DNA of 64,000 nt from Apostichopus japonicus. Taxonomy: Eukaryota > Echinodermata > Holothuroidea > Aspidochirotida > Stichopodidae. Positions 1 to 13,005 of this stretch are shown piece by piece. The translations under genes were made by a program, and so were the position numbers. Where the stretch lies: contig NC_092576.1 in the NCBI RefSeq assembly GCF_037975245.1, positions 18,902,611 through 18,966,610 of the forward strand. The letters are read 5' to 3'. The first letter of the stretch is position 1. Every line of letters starts with the position of its first letter. The notes beneath the pieces were generated by a model. That model saw nothing but the letters and a program-made list of their open reading frames with translations, ran no database searches and had not been told where the DNA came from.

Positions 1-2593
1 AAAAATGGTCTCACAGAATCATTCAGTCTAAGACTTAGATTGTTCATATTTTATGACTTGTATTGCAGTGATTGGAATTGATAAGGGGGGGGGGGTTGCT
101 GGATGAGGGACGTTCCGGTGGGGATATTTACATTGAATGAACTGATAAATTATGGAGCAAACTTATCCACTTAAACACTTGCATTCCCATTGAAGAGGGG
201 AAGGGGTTAGGGGTGGGGGTAAGAATCAGGTGGTGGACCATGTAATCATTACCCTGCTTATGTTTATTGTTTGTTGTACACACCTCTTTCAAGGGCTGTA
301 ATCTGCACATGAAACTGGCAAATCCCTAAACTGGCTGACCTCAGGACTGAATAACTGAAGTTTACCTGATGATGAGAAAGAACAAAAAGCATTTGGTCAT
401 GAGGTTATTCTGTGTCAAATCACGGATGGCTGTTGCTGCACCCTCCCCAAAAATGCCCAAATTTATTGTATGATCGAAACACCATAAAATAAGCATATTC
501 TGAAATTTCAGTTGCATTGCTTCAAAATTGGCTGTATTATCACACCGTGGAAATCCTGCAATTTGTCATTTTCTTGACTTTTGAGGTCTTTTATCTCAGC
601 AGTTAAACATCCTACTACCTTTCTATTACATATACTGTACCTATAGAGTCTAACCCATAGAACTGGAATATAAAATTAGGCTACAAAAACATTGTCTTGT
701 GGAGTTAGGTCAAATTAAAAGTGTCAAAATATTAAATTTTTGTATTTTTCACTCTAAAATGTGCTATTTTCAGTGATAAATTGCTCCTAAACCGTTGCTT
801 CAGGGTACTTGATTCTTTCAGAGGTTATCATGTCTCGTACAAACATCACTAAATAATGATTACAATGCTTTCCTATAATATATTTGCAAGTAATGCAGCT
901 CTAAAGTTGCTATTACATGCTGCGATTCAGGGGTCGAGGGTTTTATACTTTAATTATTAGTACAAAGTTCAATACACCTAAACAAATTTCAGGGTTCTAG
1001 CTTTTCTCAATATTAATATATGAAGTTGTTGATGTACAAAAGAGATCGTCTTTGACAGCCAATAAGTCAAAACGCGTTATGTTGACAAAATCTGATTTTT
1101 TTTTCTGGAAGAGGTATAGTACCACCCTGTTTGTACACATAATTGCAGGAGGGTGTTTACCTTGTTTTGAATGAAAAATCCTCAACATTTGGGATTTTTA
1201 CCAAAAAACGTTTTTTGCCTGTATTGATGTTCCACATGTTTTGAGCCTGGTTGTACTTCGAGGTCATTCAATTCAATACTGTGCAGTTTTTGATGTCATA
1301 TTAACAATACTACTTGCAATGCACTTGTCTGGTTTAATTCATTTAATTAAAAGGCTGACTATAAAATGAATGTCAATTGACAACCAGTACAGTGTGTACA
1401 ATACACATATCTGGGTGTACATGTACAGTCTGTATTTAATAGTGTAAACATAGTCTTCTGGTCTCAAATATGCAAGAAAGACATGTCTTCATGACATGAT
1501 ATCGAAAAAGCGTAAGAAGGAAATTAAACCTCCTCCCCATGCTTGCTCCTTCACCCCCCCCCCCCCCCCCGCCTTTAGTCGGCTCCAGTATAGAAAAGCA
1601 CACGCACCTACTGTAAGGCACACAACAAAGCATTAAGATTAATTTCTTTAGCTTTTTCTTTAATCGATTGCTGTAGTAGTAATCTTCTGGACATATTGTT
1701 TACATTTTACCCTCAATTACTGTATGGGTTCAACCAATTGGCATCACATAGAGAATTAAACAATACAGAGTTCATCATTATGTAAGGCAACAAACTATCA
1801 GGTTATAAATGTTAATTTAAATACAAATAAAGGGAACATTTATACCAGGAAATTTGTTATCTGCCATACGTTATTCGTAGGGCTACGAGACAAAAAGTTA
1901 CTTCATGCAGAGGTCACTTTTTTACTTATTTGCAGGGAGGATCCAATACCAATAATGGTTTGGAAGGAATGGGGGGGGGGGATGGGGAGGAAGAAAGTGC
2001 AGTATTTGAGACAAATTTTGGAACATTGGTACTTTAAGTTCACTTTCAGATTTTTGCAATGAATCAAATAAATACCAACTATTAAGGCAGATTGGTAAAT
2101 CCAGTCACAACAAACAAGCAAACTTCCTTACCATTCCTCATTATGTGAGTCAAGAAGTGTAGGATACTGAAAGAAGCTTGATAGCTTCATAGGTCCTGAT
2201 CTCATCTATCCAGTACAGTCTCTGTCTTCATCTTCACTAGGGGGTTTCTCCTATGGTTGAATTTTACATCATGGAGCCGTTTTGAGCCTCAGTGACTTCT
2301 AAAACAAAAGTGAAACAATAACATAATCAAATTACTTATTCAGATATATTCACTGGCAAATGACTCTAGAAAAAAAGGTTACACACAGCAAAAGTACCCA
2401 TGGCAGCAATTTTGAACGTTTTATGGAACTTCTGTATACGTAGATAGCCAGTTCCAGATGGAACTTCAGTGCCAATTAGCACTACGGGTCATTGTGAATG
2501 ATCATCTTAACATGTTAATAGCACTTGGCCATCTCAAAGACATTATGCTTATTGTCCGCAAATTACCAAAAAATATACGATTTGTGATATTAA
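1..2593. other. Non-coding stretch, no recognisable gene
   Basis: Only short chance reading frames occur on both strands and none resembles a known family. The visible structure is homopolymeric: a run of 11 G near 85, a run of about 17 C near 1554-1570 and a 10-G run near 1972. I saw no RNA gene or clear inverted repeat. Confidence 0.6.
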
Positions 2594-2660
2594 AGGCATT
2601 GAAGACTCGCCCAAACCGCGTGCGGCCATCTGAAAAAGTTAACTTTCTGTTGCTTGAACT
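2594..2660 (+). repeat. Dispersed repeat, copy A
   Basis: This stretch starts with AGGCATTGAAGACTCGCC, continues through a TGCGGCCATCT block, and ends near TTGCTTG. It closely matches 63924-63990 at the other end of the window, with a few substitutions and small indels. Two copies 61 kb apart in the same orientation point to an interspersed repeat family, not to a gene. A short reading frame (2458-2676) runs through it, but it continues outside the repeat and resembles nothing I know. The family is not identified. Confidence 0.6.
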
Positions 2661-4482
2661 AGAAAGGAGGGTGTAAAATGCTGCAGTAGTTTGGGTGACA
2701 CAACTACTGTACAATAACACATGTATGATGGAATGTTGAATCACATTCTAGAGCTGGTAAACCTTGAATTTCATTTGAACTTTGCTGTTCTCAAGTTCTC
2801 AAATTTTATCCACAATATTCCAGAAAAGGAAACAACTCCAGAGTACTTGAAGAGTCGGATTTCAATTGGTAAATTTGATCAAAGTATATTTTGAAAGGCA
2901 TCGACTAGGCATAATACTACACTACAGCTTCTGTAGGCCTAGACCTAAACATGCTTAGGCTGAGCCTATGTTATGTTTTATCTTTATTCTGGCTTTGGAT
3001 TATTGGATACTGCTATTGAAGTCCTTAGACTAGGCCAGAGTTGCATTTCTCTCTATAGATTGGACCAAAGAATAGACCGGGGAGTCGGGGACCGTGTCAT
3101 TCTGCCATCGGTACATTCCGCCAAGAAAAAAGTTCTGCAATGTTTCCCCCATGGCGGTATTTTAAAGCACTTTTGTATGACGGAAAGAGCACATTATTAT
3201 GGGTGCACTGTAGGCATATATGCAATGTATCACTTCGCTTCACACTACCTAGTCCCGCAAAATCCACAAATTTGGTCTTTTTAATATTAAACAATCAACC
3301 TAAATTAATTTGATTTATTCAACCAACTATTATATATTAGAAGACAGTGTATTACAACTTACGGACTTACAATTAAAACTATTCAATGAATTAAAGACTG
3401 TATGTAATCTTGTCTTAACTACAATTCAGTCTATGCAGCGAACTGTCACATTTGAAGACCGTGTACCTACCCTTTCACGCAAATCGATTAAAGTTTCACA
3501 GATACATTCCTGTGTAAAATCCATTCCTAAAATATATCTTCCCGCCATATGTTTCCAGCTTTTCCGCCGTGGCGGAAAGGGTCAAAGCCTATGGCGGTAG
3601 GCATGTTGGTATGTACGTACCCCTATGGCGGAATTACACTGGAACCGATAAGACCTACAATAGTAACAAAAGTCAAGTGAGCCTTTCATTCAGCCTCACA
3701 TTCGTAACTCACCAAAAGTTCAGCAAGGATGAAGTTAGCATACACGCTCAGCACCGCGTATATATATTACCTTCACTTTGGGGCGTGTGTGATTACTACG
3801 GTGCTGTTTAATGGCCATGATCAATAACACTTTGTCTTTACCCAATTTGTCACTGCAGTGTTTAGTGTAAAATGCTAATTTCATCTTGCGCCTGTGTTAT
3901 TTCTATGCTGTTTAATCGTAGAATATCTTCAGTGGCAAACATTTGGGCAAGCTCCATAGCTGTCCATTTTACCTTTTGCCAGGTCTTTTTTTGAAAGGAA
4001 ATTACATGTTCTTTATTTTGGAAACATGTAGGTCAGTAGGTGTTCCCTGATATTTAACAGTAAGGCAAAAGGGCTAAGTTAATTTGTCTCTTGATCCTTC
4101 AGGCATGTTTTTAAATCCTTTCCCGGACTTTGAAGTACAAAGTCACATTCTTGTCAGAAGGCAAAAGAATTTTGCCTTGAATATTTATGTGCGCTTGAGT
4201 GTCACAAAACTTCATTACCTATAAACGACTTTGGGTCTGTTGTTTGCTGCGATTTGAAGTGCAACTAAAAGCAATAGTCTAGCCTACACTTTCGGGTCAT
4301 ATAGGTTTTGAACGCCAAATAAATTTGCTTCGAGAAACATGTAGATCCAAAACGATTTCTTTTTTCAAGCACTTGCACAAATATTGAAACTTTTAGCAAG
4401 CGCTATATGAAATGGTAAATATTTGATGAACATAGTACAAGAAAAAGAAACTGTGATTCCACGCAAAAATTAAAATAGTAGT
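2661..4482. other. Non-coding stretch with a small perfect palindrome
   Basis: No gene is recognised. Positions 3561-3578 form a palindrome with 8-bp arms (TTTCCGCC / GGCGGAAA) around a 2-nt centre. The word GGCGGAA or its complement recurs nearby (about 3118, 3154, 3586, 3627), so this is a cluster of short GC-rich motifs in AT-rich sequence. Reading frames at 2973-3284, 3310-3600 and 3569-3811 look like chance. Confidence 0.5.
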
Positions 4483-4892
4483 CATAGGCGTAGGAGCCCA
4501 GTTTGATTTGGGATGGGAAGGGGGTGTAACGACTTCCCCGAAAAATACAACTAGGATTTTTCAAGCGCTCCGCGCGCGTTCAACACCTTAATTAAAATGC
4601 ATATCATATTGGCATGCATCGGTTATTACGTACATCGCATGCAATTTACATACAATCATTTGCCGTGTTATTACCCTTCCATATTGATTAGAATTTTAGG
4701 GAGGTCGTTACAATAGTAATGATAATAATAATTAAAGTTTAACCATTGAAAAACACATTGCATTTTTTTTTCTTACAGTAGGGACCCGAAAAATTCTCGG
4801 CATATTGCCCGAATTTTCACCAAAATATTTGGTTATGGGAATGCAGCCCCCCAGCCCCCCCCCCCCCCCTCCCCGCGCCTCCTAGGCCTATG
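4483..4892. mobile_element. Short non-autonomous TIR element (MITE-like)
   Basis: The left end reads CATAGGCGTAGGAG (4483-4496). The right end reads CTCCTAGGCCTATG (4879-4892), its near-exact reverse complement. A G-rich segment follows the left end and a long C tract (about 4850-4869) precedes the right end, so the two arms are complementary in composition too. There is no coding capacity. Similar termini bound a shorter element at 18545-18706, which suggests a shared family. No target-site duplication was confirmed, and the superfamily is not assigned. Confidence 0.5.
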
Positions 4893-4926
4893 CTTGTAAT
4901 CCATCAAGATAAAATAAAATAATTTT

Positions 4927-5409
4927 AGGAGGTTAGCCGCACATTCGAGTTTTTTGTAATAAATGTCGAAATGTAGTGACTTTTATTGTTATCCCTTCGA
5001 AAAAAGCATATTGTCCTGGATGGTAGACCCCCTTCCCGTTTGGTGACTAGAGTGATTTTAATATCGACGAATAGAGGACATTCAATAAAACATATATTGA
5101 AATTTAGGAGTATTTTGTATTTGTGTTAATAATATTAGAAGGTTAGCCGCACATTCGAGTTTTTGTTATAAATGTCAAAATGTAGCGACTTTTATTGTTA
5201 TCCCTACGAAAATGGTTACATTGTCATGGATGGTAGACCCCCTCCCGTTTGGTGACTAGAATGATTTTAATATCGATGAATAGAGCACATTCGATAGAAC
5301 AAATATCTAAAGTGGACGATTTTGTATGTGTGCAAATAATATTAGGAGGTTAGCCGCATATTCTTTTGTTTTGTAATAAAAGTCGAAATTAGTCACTTTT
5401 ATTGATATC
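4927..5409. repeat. Tandem repeat, about 208-bp unit, 2.3 copies
   Basis: The block GGTTAGCCGCA recurs at about 4930, 5140 and 5347 (unit starts 4927, 5137 and 5344, spacings 210 and 207 bp). Each unit carries the same downstream order: TAATAAATGTC-like, CTTTTATTGTTATCCC-like, then GATGGTAGACCCCC and TTTGGTGACTAGA in the first two copies. The third copy stops after about 65 bp. Copies differ by scattered substitutions, so the array is not very recent. It begins about 35 bp after the right end of the 4483-4892 element. Confidence 0.8.
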
Positions 5410-8400
5410 AGTTAGAAAACATTACATAACTTGCCCACTTATCCCAAGTTATTTTCTTTTCACATTATTTAATGTTCTGGATTCCATGGGTTTGAGAATC
5501 GCATGAAAATGATCATGTTAAGCATTAGTTTACACTACTTTCCGACATTGAAAAGAAGTTTTGTAAACAGGAAAACAGTAAGAGCCTTTGAGAAGAAGAG
5601 TCATATTTTCTTGAAAAAATGAAATGTCATTTTCGTCCTGCTTAAAATTTTCAAGTTACAAAGTTAAATTTAGAAATTGCGGTACTGTCCCATTTGTGCA
5701 GTGTCTATCAAGTGGGAGTTTCGTAAACCATGAGCTCCCTGAAGAAATAGTACGTGAATGTCTTGGTGGAACGACTTCATTTCAACAATCTGAAAAGGCG
5801 GTAAGATAGAGAAGAGAAAGTTGTAAGTTCAACTTTGAATGAAACATTCTCAATTATACTTGAATTTATAACAAAAAAGTCAATCATCAAAATTTCCTCC
5901 GCAATTCGAGGGTGACACGTGTCGTTACACATTGTTTCTCTTCCTGTCTTTTTATTCCGTTACTTTTTCTACTTTCGGGAGAGCTGTGTTATGTTAAGGC
6001 GATATGAGGCTACCGTAGTGACATTCAGGTGACGAATTCACAATCGTCTGGGCCGACTGTGTACGTTCACTTCAACGCGGAGAACGTACAGATGATGCGG
6101 CTGAATGTAAGGCTCACTTCACTGTGGTACAATAGTAGCCTCAACTTAAAATTCAACGTTACTCCCTGCCATTGTCTGTGCTTAGCCTAACCGGCCCTAA
6201 CGTTTCGTTAGGCCCATGCGATACGAGGATTTTTGGCGTTGACAGTTGCGATAGACTCTGTTTCTCACTGTATCATGTTCACCATCTGGTAAAGGCTGCA
6301 TTGTCTTCTTATTTGGTAAACCAGAACTGTAAGCTGTGGGGAATCACAACAAACTGGGAAGTAGTTCTTCGAAAGCGGATTCAAATGCTTCGCTGTTTTG
6401 TTTTCGATTGCGTAATTGAGACTTGTCCAAGTCGTTTCCAATCGCCAACAGAAAATCCGTATAGGCGGCCATTTGGGCAAAAAATACAACGACGAAACAA
6501 GAGACAAACAGATAAGAAAAATGATGTAAAGGAACAATAATAAGAATGTAGTGCATTACAGATATATTGAAAGATATGGAGATGAAACATTCCAAACAAA
6601 AAAAGAACAAATGAACAGACCAAAATGAAGTAAATTAACATTATCTTACAAATAACCTGATTTCTTTTTATATTGAAACAAGGCTAAAAGAGAAGAAAAA
6701 ATGTACAGATGGAAAAAAAATAGATAAGAATCTCAAGAGAACAACGATTTGCTAACACAATCTCCACATAGTGATATATCGACTGTAAAGCTCGATTTAA
6801 TAATAATAAGAGAAATATGAACTCAAAGGACTAAACAACCAAATAAAACTACACTAAGCCGTCGATGAACGACATGACTGCGCGAACTAAATGCAAGATC
6901 GCCCCACGTTTGAAAGTTTTCCCTATAAATCAAAACGAACGTTGGGACAGAATCAAAGTGAACATTGCGACAGAATCAAAACAAACAGCGGGCAAAATCA
7001 AAACAAACAGAGTCGATATACTTAGCCCGCCTCTTAGATACTTTTAGGAACGCCTTCAGCACACGGCAACGGCGCATGTCGAAGCGGTCCTTGCTGCATA
7101 GACATTTATTGTCTTAGCGTCATATCATCAGGCCCATATATACTCAAACTATCAGTGATAAAACGCGCAGAATCAGTTTGAATGATGAAGGAAAGGATAG
7201 CGTTCGTTATACCGATATTAGAGGGTGAATTAGGTCAGAAAAGTAATTCGTCCAACCTGTAAGTGGCAATGTACCGTATCGGTTAGTATTACTAGTTACA
7301 TGGTGCCTTGTAAGAGTATCACCCTCAACTGACTGCTCTAGGGTGGTTAATACAATACTGAATAAAGCTGATGCCTGGCGCAGCTGTTCAACGGCATCGG
7401 TTAGATCGTGGTTTTCCATACTGCTTGAAGGGCTGTTCACTGACCTTGTGAAGCACGGTACAGCTTTGTTGGAATGAAGTGTCGTTCATACAATATGATG
7501 TAACAACAGTTCGTTACAAACCACGGTCAAGGATAACCGAAACAGCGCCATCTGTTCTTTTAGTTCATAAGCGCTCGTTCGTTTGGCGTGAACGTTCGTA
7601 TTGAATTCGTGTTACTGTCCATTTGCTTATATACGCAAGAGCGTATCGAGGATTTTCTAAACCCGGGGCGCGAATTACCATCTAAGCGGAGCGCCACCAT
7701 CAGTTGGCGCGGAGCGTATAAGAAAATTTGTGGTTTTGATACCCCCCAGATCACCGGAAATGGCACTTCTCGGGCTTGAAAATGACCAACCAGATGAACA
7801 CTTTTGCCTGAGAACCAAGTATTTCCCAATAGTTTTTTTTTTTTGTTCCATCCATAACCTTCTTGAAGATTGTCACCAGTCACAAATCATGTTCGACCTC
7901 ATCGCATGTTCTGTGGATCATTGCTTTTGGCGGCCCACAATACCCGTCAGCCCCACTGTTCAAGGTTTTAAGCCTATTATTTGTTCAGAATTTGAAAATT
8001 CACATTTCTCGTGAATAAACTCACTTCAAAACATACCCATAATGTTTCACAAAATTTAATCTATGGACAACCAATATAGAAAAACCTCCTTCAACCCCTA
8101 ACAGACCGGTCAAAATTGCACGAGTAGAGGATAGTATGATGAAGAATGTTGGTCAGGAAATTTTTCGGAAATTCAGACACAGTTAATTTATTGGTGTACA
8201 AATATTAAAACTTCTTATAACGGCTATTATAAAACTTCGTTGAAGGAAATGAAAAAAATAGCAGATATTTCCGAAACCGAACACTACACATATAAGCGAA
8301 GGAGGTGTAGGGGGGGGGGGGGGCAACTGCGCAACTGTCACGGACTGTACTGTACACGATGGCATGCGATGTAATGGCCGATGCTTACTATTACGATATT

Positions 8401-9086
8401 GACATTGACAAGTTGAACACGCGCGGTTATTTTTTTTAAGGCAAGTCGGGCAGTTTTTTATTATTCCAATAATTCATTTTCTTAGGATTCGATTGTTCTT
8501 ACTGTACTTGTTCTTGCAATAATTTAGATGAAGTTTTCTATTTTCCACATCGCATGTGTTCTAATTTATTTTTAATTTCAGGCTTGCAAGATAGCAAAAC
8601 TGTATCATCTCATCATTAATTTCTTAATTGGCATCAAAGTGAAATTTAGAAAAAAAGGTTCATGAGAAACAATACGCAAATTAGTCTTCAAACATCGGGT
8701 TGATGAATTTCATGGGAGCCTTGACTCTTTTCTTACTATATACCCAATTGCCATCATTTCTTTCAACTGTCTGTTTCCACCGGGCATGTACAACGTTAAG
8801 TTTCTCTAACAATGCTGATTTTCTTTTATTGGCGCCAAAATGTGTAGACCGATGTAAGAAACACCTGTATTTGAAATCGGTGATTCATGCTATTGAATAC
8901 CTGTGTATATATATATCACTGACAATGAATGGTTTAGTGTGATATTGGTGGAGGTTGCAGATGTTGCTTGTTTCATGCAGTTGTTTGTTACGTTACAGTT
9001 GACCTGTTGACTGGATTTTAAGGTTGGAATATTTTTTGGAGAGGAAACCGCTGCTAATAGTATAGTCAGTATTGCGAAGTTCGGCA
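5410..9086. other. Non-coding stretch, no recognisable gene
   Basis: Several frames of 60-120 codons exist (5624-5809, 6172-6540, 7207-7440 minus, 7560-7883 minus, 7588-8014). They overlap each other on opposite strands and none has a family motif. The minus frame at 7207-7440 contains an internal ATG in reasonable context (AGTATGG) and a composition that could be coding, but it is isolated. A G13 run lies near 8311-8323. I see no RNA gene. Confidence 0.5.
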
Positions 9087-9342
9087 TACTGCGAAGTTCG
9101 GACACCCTAAGAAATACACGATTTCACCACGAAAACCTACAGGAAGAGCCAAATTTCACCAAAAAGTACGAAGCTACAGTTATTTTCTCTCCAAAATGAC
9201 CCGTGTGCAAGAAATTACTTACATATTTGTCAATAAAATGACGAAGATCTATGAAGTCTGTTATAATTACTGAAAGAGCAACTGCGCCACCAATTTTATC
9301 ACCAGCCCCACACTGTGGGTTGCGTGTCCGAACTTCGCAGTA
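9087..9342. mobile_element. Small element bounded by perfect 19-bp inverted repeats
   Basis: TACTGCGAAGTTCGGACAC at 9087-9105 is repeated exactly in inverse orientation at 9324-9342. A second inverse copy is at 9572-9590, inside a tandem duplicate. A partial direct copy of the terminus lies just upstream (about 9072-9085) and a diverged inverse copy near 9775-9792. The interior has no transposase. This is what a very short TIR element looks like, although the extra termini mean that the true ends of the ancestral element are uncertain. Confidence 0.5.
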
Positions 9343-9630
9343 CTCTAGCAAAGAAATACCAGTTCCACAATCACGAAGAATCTTCACCATGAAAACCTAC
9401 AGGAAGAGCCAAATTTCACCAAAAAGTACGAAGCTACAGTTATTTTCTCTCCAAAATGACCCGTGTGCAAGAAATTACTTACATATTTGTCAATAAAATG
9501 ACGAAGATCTATGAAGTCTGTTATAATTACTGCGCCACCAATTTTATCACCAGCCCCACACTGTGGGTTGCGTGTCCGAACTTCGCAGTACTCTAGCAAA
9601 GAAATACCAGTTCCACAATCACGAAGAATC
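9123..9630. repeat. Near-identical tandem duplication (260 + 248 bp)
   Basis: Positions 9123-9382 are repeated at 9383-9630. I see no substitution between the copies, only a 12-bp gap (GAAAGAGCAACT is present in copy 1 and absent in copy 2, after ATAATTACT). Minus-strand frames of 88 and 87 codons run through both copies because the sequence is the same; that does not show they are coding. The identity implies a recent duplication or an assembly artefact. Confidence 0.85.
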
Positions 9631-9635
9631 TTCAT

Positions 9636-10039
9636 CAAAAACAACATGAAAACAGTTTGCAGGAAAGAAAGTTTGGCTGTGTATCGTACTATAACACAAT
9701 TCTCCCACCATATGAAGTATATTTTCTGGTGATTTATACCAGAAGATTTAGTTTTGGGGTGTTTTAAGTCTTAAGTGTCCGAACTTCGAAGTCACCATGC
9801 TAATAGCTAAAACAATAATATTGATCAGTGAGAAAATTTAACGGTATGGTATAGAGGCCTAGGCTAGAATTGATATATTGACCAGGCCATAGCCTAATTA
9901 GCAATTGGCAAAACTAACATTGGCTATGGTTATCTTAGAAGTCTTAAACATTCAGTCAAATATCACCATAGTAGGCATAACTTCAGAAAGAAGACTTTCT
10001 TGGAAAATCTAACTCATTAATAATAACAAATATTAGTCT
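9636..10039. other. Non-coding spacer
   Basis: No gene or repeat is recognised apart from the diverged TIR-like word GTGTCCGAACTTCGAAGT near 9775-9792, which is related to the termini of the 9087-9342 element. Confidence 0.5.
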
Positions 10040-10492
10040 TAGTTGGAAATATTACGATACGCACGTCTCTGTAACAACGAGACTGACTTCTTAGAGAAAA
10101 AGAATGCGTTCACAGAGAAACTGTTACTCCGTAACTATAAGAAAGAGGAAATTGCCACAGCCGCTAAAGGCATAAAATTTGAAAACCGTAGGCAATACCT
10201 CACTACCAATCCTAAACAAAAGGACCCACCACTGGTGTCCAAACTTACCTATACACCCCACATCAAAACCACGCATTTGAAAAAAAAAAACACTTTTGAA
10301 ACATTGGCACTTAATTTCGCAACACGCGGAATTATCCAAACTGTTTCCAAAAGAACCGATTCTTGCCTATAAAAGGGCCCAAAATCTCAAAGATTTACTT
10401 GTTAACTCAAGGTTTCGTACTAACGAAGAATCAGCTGACTCTCAAGGTTCACACGAAGCTCTGTTAGATGCTCTTATAGATGCACTATGAGT
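10040..10492 (+). pseudogene. Penelope-like retroelement fragment (between RT and endonuclease)
   Basis: Two overlapping + frames together resemble the region between the reverse transcriptase and the GIY-YIG domain of Penelope-like elements. The first (from 10043) holds RYARLCNNETDFLEKK, then KLLLRNYKKEEI and NRRQYL. The second (to 10489) holds HWHLI, LSKLFPKEPILAYKRA and QNLKDLLVNSRF. The switch between frames falls at a run of ten A (10279-10288), so one indel separates them. Neither the RT catalytic core upstream nor a GIY-YIG domain downstream is visible, so this is a short internal fragment. It is a second, independent copy relative to the element at 43.5-45.4 kb. The assignment rests on motif memory, not on an alignment. 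Confidence 0.65.
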
Positions 10493-13005
10493 CCATAAAA
10501 ACTCGTGCACAGAAAATAGATGCATTTTGAGAACGAGACGCTCATGCCGAATATAAAATATTCAAAGGCTTACTACTGATGAAGTTCCTCCTATAAAAGT
10601 TGAGAGCAAAAACCGGTCTAGTTGGTCATAAGAACCTACGCTAGTCTTTCTTACTATTAAAAGTACACTCAATTCACCTAATAGGTGCAATTATGTTTCA
10701 CCATGAGGAGCATGCTATAAGTTCATGTTCTTCGGGCCCTCCCTTAAAAATACTTCAGGTTCTTGGCCACTACGTTGCGTTAGATAGTGTAAAACCGCCT
10801 ACACCCCCATTTCATAAAATACAGTCGGATCACTGAGTTTGCTTTAAAGCTTATATACTTAAGCATAGCATGAAACTAGTCATTAAAATTCTCGACTGGC
10901 AGACGTAAAATAACTTTTATTTCGCGAATAATTACTTATTCTAGCTGAGAAAATAAACATAAACAAACTGTAGAAAACTTGTTTTCTTTTAAAAATCTTA
11001 AATCTTAAATTGTTCTAACTCTTTCTTGCATAACTCTGTCGATTAGGCGTCCATACAAGTCAATATGTAGCAATCCACAGTGATCATTTTAAGGACCTAA
11101 ATTATTCAATTTTCGTGGTCTGAAGTTACAGCAAGGTATATAAAAAGCTCAGAGTTTTACCAAGCAGGCTGTCCGAAATAATGTTATTTATTAAATGATT
11201 ATAAGTTGAAAGACCTAACTCCTGCCAAGATACCTGACACTAAATGTGCAATATAGTTGTGTTCAATATAGAGATTTCAACCTCTGTACAATCATATTCT
11301 AATTTAGGTCAAAATATCTTACAAAATGATTAAAAAATATATATTTATTAAAAAGGAAAACTTTCGTTAATGTCTTTCTGGCAGTATTTCGAACGTTGTG
11401 TCCTCCGCCTACAGTTACACCTCGTTTTCTCTTTATTTTGTCTATTAATTTTAGTAGTACGTCATTTGAAGGCTACAGAGATATGTCCATATCATCCAAG
11501 TTTAAAACTTAAAACATTTTTAAAATTGAAAGTGCGCAAATAGTTTGAACTTGTATCAATCAATAACAGATGTTTGCTTAAAAGGGCGCCACCCTCACAT
11601 TCAAGTTGTAATTACCTGATTTATCTCGTGTTTGTTAATTTAGGTTTGTCCGCTAACTGTTCACTATAGTAGCAAGACATTACAATGAAGACCCAATCAA
11701 CCCGATTAAACTGAAAAGTCTGTAGTAATTATTTAATTTGATTAAGCACTCAAGGATACGAAGTATTTCAAATCATTACATGACATTATGTTTAAAGAAA
11801 TATATTTTAAAAATTAGATGGTGTTATTTAATTAGAAAAAAAAAAACGTTTTAGAAGTTTAAATCAAAAACATTGCCCCATTAGGAATATCTACAAACAC
11901 AAAGGAAGAAAGAAAACAATAATTTTTGAAAAAAATCCACTAGAAGTTAAGTCACACTCAGCACAGTAACGTAGGAATGAAGTTGATATTCAGTAAAATC
12001 GTTAAATTCCATTTGATGGTATTTAAATAAAATATATTAGTTTTTAATAGTTGGAGAACTAAACAGAGATAGACGAGATGATTTAAACAAATCTTTATAT
12101 ATAATCTATATCTTCATATATTTAAAATTCAAGTTGAATCGTAGGATTTGGTTCAATAATTAAGTTATTTGTTAATTAATACATTATTACATTCTCTGTA
12201 TTATTATACTCAAGCCTCATCAACCGTTCTCTCTTGAAGCATGACATTCATCTACATCTACATTTTAATTATTAGTAACAACTTATTTATTTAACCATAA
12301 ATTCTTCCAACAATCTTTAAACTTTATAAAACCGTCGCATAAGTTAAAGTTGAGGTTTCCTTTTCATGATTCCAATTACATTAGTGACTACAATTTACAT
12401 TTTAAATTACTTCTGAAAGTTCTTCTTTATGAAAGTTCTTCTTAAATTATTTCTGAATTTTACTTCTAAAAGGTCAAAATTAAAAACACAATTAATAAAT
12501 GTTATCAATGTTTTTCTTCAAAAGATAGAATAATCTCAATTCTTGCTTACCCAATCTGTGTAACCATGCATCCCGTCTTTGATATGTGTTTCCTATTGAT
12601 TAATAAATTAAAATTGCTTTACTCTGTTCATTTGTATCCTTGCATTCTTATTTTATTAAACCTTACAAGCTATAAGCCTTTAATTAATCATGATATCGTT
12701 AAACAATAAAAAATAATCATATAATCCTACATAACCGATCTATTTTCTCCAATCTAAACCATTTATTTCTGTCTGTATTCGATTCCCCCTAAAATCAACT
12801 CCTAATTTCTGTCCCATAAAATGTATTCCTTTTTACAACTAACACAACCTAATTGTCCTTGTTAATCGCTTTAATTTCCTTTATTTTAATGTCGTTTTTT
12901 TTATGGTTTATAATATCATAATAACTATTCTATTCCTTATCCTAACCAAATACAATCTATTTATCTATCTACGCTATTATCAGTAACTATATTCTTTCAT
13001 TCTAG
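10493..13005. other. AT-rich non-coding stretch
   Basis: No open frame of note, no repeat structure and no RNA gene. Sequence is strongly A/T-rich. It ends at the polypyrimidine-like tract and AG that precede the LRR exon, so part of it could be an intron or simply flank. Confidence 0.6.

Noticed and set aside
6172-6641. Overlapping frames of 122, 90, 88 and 86 codons on both strands
   Set aside because: Mutually overlapping and without motifs; typical of chance in low-complexity sequence.
7207-7440. 77-codon minus-strand frame with an ATG in good context
   Set aside because: No motif, no neighbouring exon and no homology that I recognise; kept only as a remark.
9124-9647. Two near-identical minus-strand frames of 88 and 87 codons
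   Set aside because: They lie in the tandem duplication and include the inverted repeat itself; identity comes from duplication, not from selection.
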